From: Parasedimentitalea denitrificans | Lineage (GTDB): Bacteria; Pseudomonadota; Alphaproteobacteria; Rhodobacterales; Rhodobacteraceae | Reading direction: 5' to 3' | Assembly: GCF_011813015.1 (NCBI RefSeq) | Contig: NZ_QHLQ01000003.1 | Coordinates: forward strand, 203,501-267,500 | Length of the DNA stretch: 64,000 nt | The notes under the pieces: generated by a model | Databases searched by the model: none | Told to the model about the DNA's origin: nothing | What the model saw: only the letters and a program-made list of their open reading frames with translations | Shown: positions 10,529 through 18,882 of the stretch, in pieces | Position numbering within the stretch: position 1 is the stretch's first letter | Layout: each line of letters opens with the position of its first letter | Translations under genes and position numbers: made by a program

Positions 10529-12082
10529 TTAGGACTTCAACACCAGTTTGCTTTCGTGGGATTTCAGGCTTGGGCGCGCTGATGGTCCATAGTTTTGCCA
10601 ATCGTCCATAAGGTCCAGAACTTCCGCGCGGGTTTCTGGATCAAAGGCATCAAGAGTTTCGGCTCCGGGATGATAGCTTTCGCTTTCGAGCCCATTGCCG
10701 CTGACGATTTCATGCTGGTCGAACAACAGATGGACATAAGTCACAAGTTCACCATCTGCCTGCACACGGATGGAGTGATCGTTGACCAGATGCTTGGCCT
10801 TGATCAGCACTTCGGATTGACCAAAAAGCAGCTCAGCCCGTTCAGATGTGATCAGAACACGGTGGTTTGGCGACAGTGCGATGCGGGTATGGTCGCCCAG
10901 CGCGCCGGGTGCAAATACAACTGGTGCATTTCCCCCCGTGGCACGACGTTGACTGCGCCCAATCCAGCGGAGCGGCTGTGGTCCATGGTCACGAGTTTCA
11001 ACCATAATCCCCCGTTCCAGATCCTCTACTGCAACGGGCCCTGAAATAGTGTCGATCAAAGTGCCAGCCACAAAGCAAGGGACGGTGCTGACCTCAACAA
11101 AGCCGACATCGGTGTTTCCCAGGTCATCTTCGACGGTATAGGAAAACGTGTTTGTTTCTTCCTCATCGTTGTCGAGTGTAAACGTTCCATCGGCATTCAG
11201 AGTCACATATTCACCGGTCGCCAGCGTCACGGTGTCGCCGGCTGTGACGGGTTGACCGTTGATATGAGTGACCGTCAAGGTAGAGCCTTCGGCATGGATA
11301 TCATTGCCCAAAACATCAAGGTTTGCCGAACCTTGACCATCGATCGTCACTACGTCATCCGTCGCAACCAGCGCGGTCTGCACCGAGTCACCAGCGATCA
11401 ACAAGTTGGAATCGTATATGGCATCACCTGCATCGGCGATGCCGATCTTGATGGTATTTTCCTCGCCCGGGATCACAGTTGCCTTGAGTGTCAGCGTGAC
11501 GGTGAACCCGTCCATTTCGGTATTATAGTTATCGTCCGTGTCCGCGTTATCGACATAGAGGTTCTGGTTTGAACCGTCGTTGATGTTGTCGATCGAAATG
11601 TCGCCTTCGCCAACTGTCAATTCAGCCTGCACGCCGTTGACCCAGACACCAACAACATCGTTGAAACCCTTATCTACGTATTCCAGATACTCCTCGGACG
11701 AGAAGGTGATCTGCATCGTCAGGGTTGATCCGTCGGGCACAAAAGTCGCCTCGAACACTGCGGCGTCATAGGTTTGCTGGCCTGCAAGCGCGGTGAGATC
11801 GCTATCGCCACTGGTGCCATGCTCGGTTGTGGTGGACGCCGAGGTATTCACGTCACCGCTGCTGTTGGTGATGTCCGCGGCCTGTCCGGTGGAGAGGATC
11901 ACCCCGGTATCAGATGGGGTTAGCTCCGGTGCTGTTTGGTCACCGTCGGTGTAGATGCCGGAAGCAGTGGAACTACCGCTATAGCTGGCGCTGACAATGG
12001 TAATGCCATTGCCGAACATGGCATTTGCCATGTCTGTTGCTGTGGCAGAGGTATCAATAGGCAGTTCTGAAGCTATAGTCAC
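10529..12082 (-). CDS. choice-of-anchor-L / cadherin-like / Hint domain surface protein
   Basis: 517 residues from a GTG at 12082 with AGGAA six bases upstream. Residues 15-240 form a choice-of-anchor-L-type beta domain (FSSEEY at 128-132, YDSNLLIAGDS at 223-233). Residues 243-332 resemble a tandem-95/cadherin-like repeat. Residues 334-460 are a Hint domain with Cys336 as potential nucleophile, His407 in SPNHRVL and His457 in FDQHEIV. The C-terminus ends RPSLKSHESKLVL. There is no N-terminal signal peptide, so export, if any, would be by a C-terminal or type I route. Its closest relative in the window is the protein at 14801-16372. Strongly acidic, few lysines. Function unknown. Confidence 0.8.
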   Translation of the reverse strand: MTIASELPIDTSATATDMANAMFGNGITIVSASYSGSSTASGIYTDGDQTAPELTPSDTGVILSTGQAADITNSSGDVNTSASTTTEHGTSGDSDLTALAGQQTYDAAVFEATFVPDGSTLTMQITFSSEEYLEYVDKGFNDVVGVWVNGVQAELTVGEGDISIDNINDGSNQNLYVDNADTDDNYNTEMDGFTVTLTLKATVIPGEENTIKIGIADAGDAIYDSNLLIAGDSVQTALVATDDVVTIDGQGSANLDVLGNDIHAEGSTLTVTHINGQPVTAGDTVTLATGEYVTLNADGTFTLDNDEEETNTFSYTVEDDLGNTDVGFVEVSTVPCFVAGTLIDTISGPVAVEDLERGIMVETRDHGPQPLRWIGRSQRRATGGNAPVVFAPGALGDHTRIALSPNHRVLITSERAELLFGQSEVLIKAKHLVNDHSIRVQADGELVTYVHLLFDQHEIVSGNGLESESYHPGAETLDAFDPETRAEVLDLMDDWQNYGPSARPSLKSHESKLVLKS

Positions 12083-12218
12083 AACGCGTTCCTAGTTTAG
12101 ACTTTTGTGTCAGCTAGCCCCTAGGACTTTCAAAAAGGATAATTTTTACGGTGCCTTTACGAGATTCATTCCGGCCATTTGGTTGACCCTTGCCCTGAAG
12201 CGGGGGTATGGCAGCGAT

Positions 12219-12566
12219 ATGGAAAAGAAGAAAACATCCCGCCAGCAGGTTTACACTCTTGTCGTCCAGATCGGCCGCAAAGAGGGTGATGGCCTGCCCA
12301 AAGGTGCCACCGGCGCTGCGTTGATGATTTTTGCCTCGGGCATTGATGAGGCCGAAGCCGTGCGCGAGACAGTGGCGATCCTAAAGCAGGCAGACACTGC
12401 GCCGCTGGATGTCACTGGATACGGCACATTGGCCGATCGCGAAGCCGAAGGTCACGAAATCGAGGCCGAAGAACGTGGTCTAATGCAACGTGCGCTGGAA
12501 GAAAACTCGGTGATTGTAGCCCAGATGACGCCGTTCTTTGGCGATGAAGAACCCACAGTTCACTAA
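12219..12566 (+). CDS. conserved-looking hypothetical protein, 115 aa
   Basis: 115 residues from the ATG at 12219, preceded by a GGGGG stretch about 11 bases upstream; the frame stays open to 12105, but the extra residues look non-coding. A basic N-terminus (MEKKKTSRQQ) leads into a beta-strand (VYTLVVQIGRKEGDGLP), then an acidic helix-rich region ending in FFGDEEPTVH. There is no signal peptide or membrane segment. It may be a small alpha/beta cytoplasmic protein. It faces away from the Hint gene on its left and converges on the glutamate-receptor-like gene on its right, 14 bases away. I do not recognise the family. Confidence 0.65.
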   Translation: MEKKKTSRQQVYTLVVQIGRKEGDGLPKGATGAALMIFASGIDEAEAVRETVAILKQADTAPLDVTGYGTLADREAEGHEIEAEERGLMQRALEENSVIVAQMTPFFGDEEPTVH

Positions 12567-12580
12567 GCGCCTTAACCAGC

Positions 12581-13705
12581 CTAGTCGCGCGCACCAAACC
12601 AACGACGATACATCGCATCGTAGGTTCCGTCTTCACGCAGGGCTAGCAGAGTTCGATTGACCTCTTCCACACGTGGCGACCCTTCGGGGAAGATGATTCC
12701 GTAGTTTTCCTTTAGAAACACGGATCCGACGGTGCGGCCAAAGCGGGCGCCTTCGTGGGTAGCGTAGTAACTCAGAATTGGTGCGTCAAACACGACAACC
12801 CGGATGTTGCCCGTCTCAAATGCGTCGATCAAATCCGTCAGCCCATTATAGTCGCGATACTCAATCTCGCGCCGGTCGAGAAACCCAGCTGCTGTTGACC
12901 CTTTGATGGTACCAACGCGTTTGCCATACAGATCATTGATTGAATTCACCGACCCGGTGATCGCATCAACGGTCATGACTGCAGTGATTTTTGCGACGAA
13001 TACGGAAACCACAAACAGCGACGACACCACCAACACGACGCCAAACATTCGACCAATCGGCGTGCGCGGCACACGTTCTTCGAAGCCGCCGTTCACAACA
13101 AGGTTCAGTGCCCACCAGAACGACGGGAACCAAGCCTCTTTCAACGGGCGATCAAAATAAGGCTGAGCACGGCGTTCGAATGTCCACATCAACATACCGC
13201 CGCCAGCCAATAGCACAAAGGCTATGCCAATGGCCGCCAACAAGTCCCAAGACAGAACCGCCTTTAGCAGTGATGGCGATTGCAAGTCATCGACATGAAC
13301 CATCATCTGCAAGCCGCTTTCAAAAATCGGCTGACTGAAATCCATATCAATTTCACGAGCGGCAGTGATTGATATATTGGCAATCGCCAAGTCAGCCTCG
13401 CCACCCTGAACCTGCCCAAGCATGTCGGAGAATGCGTCAACTCGGTTGACCTCGTACTCCCACCCCAATCGGTCAGTCAGTTCCCCCAGCAGCTCGATAG
13501 AGAACCCCGTATCGCGGCCATTTTCAGTAAATGAAAACGGAGGCCGAGTGACTGTGGCAACGGAGAGAGTCTGCGCAGTTAGGGTCTGAGCCCAAGCCAA
13601 AAGCAGAATGAAAAGAGTAACAAAAGTTCGCAACGAAGAGCCAATCAGATCATAATCTTCCAGATCAGCGTTTTTATGCCGAACACGCCTGTCGCGCAAG
13701 TGCAC
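12581..13705 (-). CDS. bacterial ionotropic glutamate receptor-like ligand-gated channel
   Basis: 374 residues from a GTG at 13705; a TTG at 13633 would give a textbook signal peptide (RTFVTLFILLLAWAQTLTA). Layout is that of GluR0-type receptors: ligand-binding half S1 (about 46-145), membrane helix M1 (150-175), pore-loop region (190-212), second helix M2 (218-247), then ligand-binding half S2 (250-374). Arg117 in TAAREIDMDFSQP and Asp307 in VVVFDAPILSYY match the residues that hold the carboxylate and amino groups of an amino-acid ligand. The K+ filter TVGYGD of GluR0 is replaced by VVNGGFEE. Five bases downstream of the degenerate-Hint gene, hence operon. A plain periplasmic binding protein is excluded by the inserted membrane segments. 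Confidence 0.82.
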   Translation of the reverse strand: MHLRDRRVRHKNADLEDYDLIGSSLRTFVTLFILLLAWAQTLTAQTLSVATVTRPPFSFTENGRDTGFSIELLGELTDRLGWEYEVNRVDAFSDMLGQVQGGEADLAIANISITAAREIDMDFSQPIFESGLQMMVHVDDLQSPSLLKAVLSWDLLAAIGIAFVLLAGGGMLMWTFERRAQPYFDRPLKEAWFPSFWWALNLVVNGGFEERVPRTPIGRMFGVVLVVSSLFVVSVFVAKITAVMTVDAITGSVNSINDLYGKRVGTIKGSTAAGFLDRREIEYRDYNGLTDLIDAFETGNIRVVVFDAPILSYYATHEGARFGRTVGSVFLKENYGIIFPEGSPRVEEVNRTLLALREDGTYDAMYRRWFGARD

Positions 13706-13710
13706 AATAA

Positions 13711-14796
13711 TTAGGCAATTCGACGTTCTGCCAAAACTGTTGCATCAAAGGACCGCAACACTGGGTACTTTGATTGGCCATGTTCAGGCAGACTTGATCT
13801 GTCCAGCCCTGACAACAGGCTTGCTGCCAACCGCATCTTATCTCTACGCAGGCGACCGATAAACAGGCTTTCTACCACGGCACCACCCGCCAGCGGCGCG
13901 TCATGGTCGGGCAAGAGCAATTGCATATAAGTCATCGTCGGCTTGTCGATTTTGGGGCGATAGGCTGTATGGGTGGCAAGCAAATGACAGGCTGGCACCA
14001 ATACTGATTGCTGGCCAAACAGGTACTCAACCTCTGACCCGGACAGCACCAACCGCTGCGACGAAGCGACGTCGATATCCTGTAGCAACCCGAAATAGGG
14101 TGCCCGCAGCCGAATGGGTTGGAACGTGCCAACTGTCGGCATTTCACGTTTCAAAACATGCAAAACCGGAACCGTTGCCCCATCGCTTGTCAGCACCAGA
14201 TCCCCCCGCTGAAGGCTTGCCAACGGCCGGTACCCCTGCGGTGTCGCAATCGGTGTATTTTCGGTCAGAGACGGCATAGGGCCAACCGGCTCTATCTGAT
14301 CCGACAGCGCCAGATACTGCACGTCCGTCGACACGAAACGAAATGGGCCGTGCTGCAGCAGCGCCTTCAGATCCGCCAGACGCCATGGGCGCGGTTCCTT
14401 AAGATCGATAATCTGCGCCTGACCACCATCCGCGCGCTCTAGCGCCAAACGCCCCCAGCGCCGTGGTGCATCCCACGAATATGTCAGCCGCAACACATCG
14501 GTTCGACCCGCTTCGGTAGGGTTCAGGGTCCAGTGCCCAAGTGTGCCTGACTGCTCCAACACCAGGTTCAAACCACCGCCCGGAACCGCCCTAAGCGCCA
14601 GTTTCACAGGCCAGTCCCCATCTTGCGCAAACAGGACCAACGGCTCTGGTCGCAGCGTATTTGGCAACCTCATTTCAACAACCAAGGAGCCCTGGATCAT
14701 TAGAGCATCTGGACTGGCATCCTGAAATTCGCGGATCATATCCGCTTCACTTTCGTTTGAATTAGAATGTGAGGAGGACACTGCCAGCCAAGCCAT
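13711..14796 (-). CDS. degenerate Hint-domain protein lacking the catalytic residues
   Basis: 361 residues. Residues 25-165 are beta-rich and look like a jelly-roll/LamG-type sandwich (inference from pattern). Residues 174-315 align with the Hint domains of the two neighbours, but the nucleophile Cys is replaced (PSLTENTPI against PCFVAGTLI) and the block-B His is lost (SSQRLVL against SPNHRVL). The LLFGQ and C-terminal VLRS...TVL segments are retained. No signal peptide. The ATG at 14796 lies four bases after the stop of the upstream Hint gene (TGA-CCCG-ATG), implying coupled translation. An alternative ATG is at 14739. Probably a non-cleaving structural relative or partner; function unknown. 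Confidence 0.68.
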   Translation of the reverse strand: MAWLAVSSSHSNSNESEADMIREFQDASPDALMIQGSLVVEMRLPNTLRPEPLVLFAQDGDWPVKLALRAVPGGGLNLVLEQSGTLGHWTLNPTEAGRTDVLRLTYSWDAPRRWGRLALERADGGQAQIIDLKEPRPWRLADLKALLQHGPFRFVSTDVQYLALSDQIEPVGPMPSLTENTPIATPQGYRPLASLQRGDLVLTSDGATVPVLHVLKREMPTVGTFQPIRLRAPYFGLLQDIDVASSQRLVLSGSEVEYLFGQQSVLVPACHLLATHTAYRPKIDKPTMTYMQLLLPDHDAPLAGGAVVESLFIGRLRRDKMRLAASLLSGLDRSSLPEHGQSKYPVLRSFDATVLAERRIA

Positions 14797-14800
14797 CGGG

Positions 14801-16372
14801 TCAGGCTGCCTGCGTTGCTGACAACAGCTTTGCTTCGTATGACTTCAGCGTAGGTCGAGCTGCGCCACCGTATCCATCACCTGTGGCTGGATCCAATTCA
14901 GGAAACAACGTGCAGATCTCGTCGACCACGGGCTGCTCCAATAGATTGGTCGTCTGCGGGCCCGGCAAGAAGCTCTCGGTCTCCAAGCCCTCAGAGAAAA
15001 TCACCTGATGGCGGTCAAACATCAGATGCACATAGGTAACCTCGCCACCGGGGCAACGGGTGACCGAGCGATCATTCAGTAGATCTTTGGCGGCGACCAG
15101 AACTTCTGCCTCGCCAAACAGCAGTTCGGCCAAGCTATCACGCACAAGAACACGGTGCTGGGGCGAAACCTGCAAATCACGGTGCGCCCCAAAGGTTCCC
15201 GCGCGGATGTGAATGGGGGCAAAGTCGCCTTCTGCCTCGACCAAGCGAGCACCAACCCAACGGATGGGCTGCGCTCCGTCATCACGTGTCATAACCAAGT
15301 CACCGGGCTGTAGATTTTCGACCGGCAGTTCCCCGTAAGGCGTGCGGATCATTGATCCGGCAACGAAACAAGGGATCGAGCTGGCGTTGACAAAACCGGT
15401 GTCAGAATTCGACCCGTTAGACGCTGTGTAAGTGAAGTTGAAATTCTCGACATCGCCGTCACCGGTCAGTGTCAGTGTTCCATCAGCATTCAATAGAACT
15501 GTCTGACCTGTGTTCAGCGTCACGATGGAACCTGCCGAAACCCCGACACCATTCACATGCGTTATGGTCAAAACGCCGCCGGAACTATCAATATCGTTGG
15601 CCAACACATCGATGGTTTTGCTGCCCGTTGGGTAAAGGTTGGTGGAATCTTCCATCGCCACCAAACTGGTTTGCACCGAATCCCCGGCGATCAACAGGTT
15701 ACTGTCATACTGGCTGTCCGAAACATCGGCGATGCCGATCCGGATCGTGTTTTCGACCCCCGGAGTGACGTTCATGGTCAGCGTCATGGTGACCGTCAGC
15801 CCGTCCATCTCGGTGTTATAGGCACTGCCCGAGTTATCCAGAAACAGGTTTTCATTGTTGGTGGCGTTCACGTTGCCAGGGTCGGCGTCACCATTGCCAA
15901 CAACCAGGTCGACCTGTTCTCCATTGATCCAAACGCCTACAAAATCCTGATAGACGGAGTTCTGAAACTCGGGGTATTCTTCGGACGAAAAGATGAACTG
16001 CATCGTCATTATCCCGGAGTCGGGAATAAAAGTGACGTCTAGATATGAGGCATCGTAGGTGTTGGTCCCGGCGGCGGCATTGAAATCGGAATTGTTATTC
16101 TCACCGCTGGAGTCTCGGGATTGGTTGTCGTCCTGGTTCGCCTGTCCAGATCGGTTCGTATATTCCTTTGCCCGGCCAGTGGACAAAATTACTCCGGTGT
16201 CACCGGGAGTGGCACCAGGGGCAATGCTATCGCCATTTGAATAGATCGCCGAGGACCTGCTGTCCCCAGTATAGCTGGCGCTGACGACTGTGACGCCATC
16301 GCCGAAAATTGCGTCTGCCATCTGAATGGCACTGGCATTCGTCTTATAAGTAAGCTCTGATCCTGCAACCAT
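14801..16372 (-). CDS. choice-of-anchor-L / cadherin-like / Hint domain surface protein (paralog)
   Basis: 523 residues from the ATG at 16372; the start is supported by alignment with the paralog's N-terminus (MVAGSEL against MTIASEL) and by GAGGA upstream. Same architecture as the protein at 10529-12082: anchor-L domain (about 15-240; FSSEEYPEF, YDSNLLIAGDS), cadherin-like repeat (250-330), Hint domain (about 333-460) with Cys335, His406 in SPQHRVL and His455 in FDRHQVI, and the C-terminal RPTLKSYEAKLL motif. It lacks a downstream extein-type Asn/nucleophile pair, so it is not an intein. First gene of the operon with the degenerate Hint protein and the receptor-like channel. A perfect CtrA-type box lies about 160 bases upstream. 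Confidence 0.8.
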   Translation of the reverse strand: MVAGSELTYKTNASAIQMADAIFGDGVTVVSASYTGDSRSSAIYSNGDSIAPGATPGDTGVILSTGRAKEYTNRSGQANQDDNQSRDSSGENNNSDFNAAAGTNTYDASYLDVTFIPDSGIMTMQFIFSSEEYPEFQNSVYQDFVGVWINGEQVDLVVGNGDADPGNVNATNNENLFLDNSGSAYNTEMDGLTVTMTLTMNVTPGVENTIRIGIADVSDSQYDSNLLIAGDSVQTSLVAMEDSTNLYPTGSKTIDVLANDIDSSGGVLTITHVNGVGVSAGSIVTLNTGQTVLLNADGTLTLTGDGDVENFNFTYTASNGSNSDTGFVNASSIPCFVAGSMIRTPYGELPVENLQPGDLVMTRDDGAQPIRWVGARLVEAEGDFAPIHIRAGTFGAHRDLQVSPQHRVLVRDSLAELLFGEAEVLVAAKDLLNDRSVTRCPGGEVTYVHLMFDRHQVIFSEGLETESFLPGPQTTNLLEQPVVDEICTLFPELDPATGDGYGGAARPTLKSYEAKLLSATQAA

Positions 16373-16524
16373 GTCTCTGCCCCATTCCTCAATGAGACAA
16401 CACATCCAACGCGAGGGTTTTCCCCCGTCGTTTTACACGGACCCCGCCTGTTGACGGTGGTTGATACTGAGGTCCCGCTATTACGGTGACCACTGTGCTC
16501 GGATGCCCTGCCTCGGGTTATTTG

Positions 16525-16539
16525 TTAATATTTCCTTAA
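16525..16539. promoter_or_regulatory. perfect CtrA-type box
   Basis: TTAA-N7-TTAA followed by C (16525-16528 and 16536-16539) matches the CtrA consensus of alphaproteobacteria with no mismatch. It lies in the 321-base gap between the Hint operon (leftward, start 16372) and dapE (rightward, start 16694). The rest of the gap shows no gene. CtrA control of the Hint operon is more plausible than of dapE, but this is inference. Confidence 0.6.
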
Positions 16540-16693
16540 CACGCGAATCCTCCCCCTGTCATCCGAACTTGATAATTCACGCCATGGCGCTGCTTTTGCG
16601 CCACATTTTCGATGCCTGCCGGAAAACACCAGAATTGCACCGCCCTTGAAACCACGCTACGCCGAAGCAACCCACATTTTCCGGAGCCTACTG

Positions 16694-17839
16694 ATGCCTT
16701 CAATCGACCCCGCCCGCCTGACCGCCGACTTAATCCGCTGCGCCTCGGTTACCCCGGTTGAGGGTGGCGCGCTGGTTTTGCTGGAAAAGCTGCTGACCGA
16801 GGGTGGGTTCACCTGTACCCGTGTAGATCGCGGCGAAGTCAGCAATCTGTTTGCCCGCTGGGGCGACAAGGGACACGCACAGACATTTGGGTTCAACGGC
16901 CACACCGACGTGGTGCCACTGGGGGATGAGGCCGCCTGGACCATGCCGCCGTTTGGGGCCGAGGAAAAAGACGGGTTCATGTACGGCCGCGGCGCAACGG
17001 ACATGAAATCCGGGGTTGCCGCCTTTGCAGCGGCTGCCATTGATTTCGTCCGCGACACGCCGCCCAATGGCTCCATCATCCTGACCATCACCGGGGATGA
17101 AGAAGGCGAGTCGGTGGATGGGACCACAGCACTGTTGGATTACATGGACGCCGAAGGGGAACAGATGGCGGCCTGTTTGGTCGGCGAACCCACCTGCCCC
17201 GACACTATGGGCGAGATGATCAAGATCGGTCGTCGTGGTTCAATGTCGGCTTGGTTCAATGTTACCGGCGTTCAGGGGCATTCGGCCTACCCACATCGTG
17301 CCAACAATCCGCTGAACGCGATGGTACGGTTGATGGATCAGCTGGCCAGTCACGAGTTGGATCAGGGCACTGAGCATTTTGACGCCTCGACACTGGCGGT
17401 TGTCACCATCGACACTGGCAATAGTGCTACTAACGTTATCCCTGCCATGGCAAATGCAACGGTGAATATCCGGTTTAATGACGCCCATACCGGTGCCGAC
17501 CTTAGCCAATGGCTACGTGACAAATCTGCCAAGGTTGCTGCTGAGTTTGGTCTGGAAATCGACGTCAAAATAAAGATTTCTGGCGAGAGTTTCATCACGG
17601 CACCCGGCCCATTGTCGGATCTGGTTTCCGCATCGGTCGAGGCTGTTTGTGGTGTAAAGCCTGAGCTGTCGACCACTGGCGGAACCTCAGACGCTCGGTT
17701 TGTAAAAAGCCACTGCCCAGTCGTAGAATTCGGCCTTGTTGGCCGCACCATGCACCAAGTGGACGAACGGGTTGAGGTCGCACAGATCCACCAGCTCAAG
17801 GCGATCTATGGTCGTATTCTGGCGGACTATTTCAAATGA
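16694..17839 (+). CDS. dapE: succinyl-diaminopimelate desuccinylase
   Basis: 381 residues from the ATG at 16694 (CGGAG upstream), matching family length. A di-zinc M20 peptidase-family enzyme that hydrolyses N-succinyl-LL-diaminopimelate to LL-diaminopimelate in lysine and peptidoglycan precursor synthesis. Metal and catalytic motifs are visible: [32 protein letters not shown] and the C-terminal TGGTSDARF. Its stop overlaps the start of the GNAT gene (ATGA), the first of two small genes carried with it. Confidence 0.97.
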   Translation: MPSIDPARLTADLIRCASVTPVEGGALVLLEKLLTEGGFTCTRVDRGEVSNLFARWGDKGHAQTFGFNGHTDVVPLGDEAAWTMPPFGAEEKDGFMYGRGATDMKSGVAAFAAAAIDFVRDTPPNGSIILTITGDEEGESVDGTTALLDYMDAEGEQMAACLVGEPTCPDTMGEMIKIGRRGSMSAWFNVTGVQGHSAYPHRANNPLNAMVRLMDQLASHELDQGTEHFDASTLAVVTIDTGNSATNVIPAMANATVNIRFNDAHTGADLSQWLRDKSAKVAAEFGLEIDVKIKISGESFITAPGPLSDLVSASVEAVCGVKPELSTTGGTSDARFVKSHCPVVEFGLVGRTMHQVDERVEVAQIHQLKAIYGRILADYFK

Positions 17840-18258
17840 GCTATTCGATCTCAGTGATCGACAACCACGAGGCCTGTTACGCGTTGCGACATCAGGTTTT
17901 TGTTGGCGAGCAAGGCGTGCCTGTTGAAGAGGAATGGGACGAGCTGGACCCCGTCGCTGCGCATTTATTGGCCACGGACAACGATGTGCCTGTGGGAACT
18001 GCGCGCGTTGTTTATCAGGACGAGTTTGCCAAAATTGGCCGGGTTTGCGTATTGAAATCAGCCCGTGGAACCGGGTTGGGCGCTGACCTGATCAGAGCCG
18101 CCGTGCAACTGGCCAAGGACAAACCCGGCATCACTAAGGCCAAGCTGGGTGCTCAGCTGCATGCCTTGGGGTTCTATGAAAAGCTGGGGTTTTCGGTGTA
18201 TGGGCCGATCTATCTGGATGCTGGCATTGAACACCGCGACATGGTGCTGGCGCTATAG
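17836..18258 (+). CDS. GNAT family N-acetyltransferase
   Basis: 140 residues, a compact GNAT fold resembling the ElaA/YjcF type: [21 protein letters not shown] at the N-terminus, then the acetyl-CoA loop region [16 protein letters not shown] and the C-terminal [23 protein letters not shown]. It would acetylate a small amine or protein N-terminus; the substrate cannot be read from sequence. Start overlaps the dapE stop by four bases, and its TAG shares a base with the GTG start of the next gene. Confidence 0.85.
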   Translation: MSYSISVIDNHEACYALRHQVFVGEQGVPVEEEWDELDPVAAHLLATDNDVPVGTARVVYQDEFAKIGRVCVLKSARGTGLGADLIRAAVQLAKDKPGITKAKLGAQLHALGFYEKLGFSVYGPIYLDAGIEHRDMVLAL

Positions 18259-18851
18259 TGAAGCCCACCCTGATCATCATGCTAAAGCTGCCGCGGCCGG
18301 GACGGGTGAAAACCAGACTGGGGCGGGATCTGGGTATGGTTGGGGCAGCCTGGTGGTTTCGCCATCAATCCACGCGACTGATCCGGCGGTTACGGGATCC
18401 ACGATGGCAAATTGTATTGGCGGTGGCGCCGGATAATGCGGTGACTGCGCGTGTCTGGCCTGCCGACCTGCCACGCATTCCACAAGGGCGCGGGGATCTG
18501 GGCCAGCGCATGGCGCGGATGTTGGGGGCTGCGGCGCCCGGTCCGGCCTGCCTGATCGGTGCGGATATTCCCGACATCACACGCACCCATATCGCCCGCG
18601 CCTTTGCCGCGCTTGGGGATCACGACGCAGCGTTTGGACCAGCCACCGATGGTGGATATTGGCTTGTCGGGTTGAAACACCCACAACGCCAGCCGCGTGA
18701 CATGTTTGCCAATGTCCGATGGTCCAGCGAACATGCGTTAAGCGACAGCATGGCGGCCCTGCCAGATTACCGTACCGCCCTAACGGACGAGCTGAGCGAC
18801 GTTGACACGGCCGCCGATCTGCAGAGATCCCGACCGAATTTTTCCCAATGA
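18258..18851 (+). CDS. DUF2064 / TIGR04282 family glycosyltransferase-like protein
   Basis: 197 residues from a GTG that overlaps the preceding stop by one base. The N-terminal KLPRPGRVKTRLGRDLG matches the nucleotide-binding signature of the DUF2064 branch of GT-A-type nucleotidyl/glycosyl transferases. ACLIGADIPDI supplies the metal-binding Asp, and GPATDGGYWLVGL is the second family motif. The biological acceptor is unknown. Co-transcribed with dapE and the GNAT gene. Confidence 0.82.
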   Translation: MKPTLIIMLKLPRPGRVKTRLGRDLGMVGAAWWFRHQSTRLIRRLRDPRWQIVLAVAPDNAVTARVWPADLPRIPQGRGDLGQRMARMLGAAAPGPACLIGADIPDITRTHIARAFAALGDHDAAFGPATDGGYWLVGLKHPQRQPRDMFANVRWSSEHALSDSMAALPDYRTALTDELSDVDTAADLQRSRPNFSQ

Positions 18852-18882
18852 CCTTGGCCGCTGGCCATGTTAGGCGGGGATT

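Noticed and set aside
10529..16372. Inteins
   Set aside because: Hint domains are present but lie at the protein end with no C-extein, no terminal His-Asn pair and no host enzyme around them.
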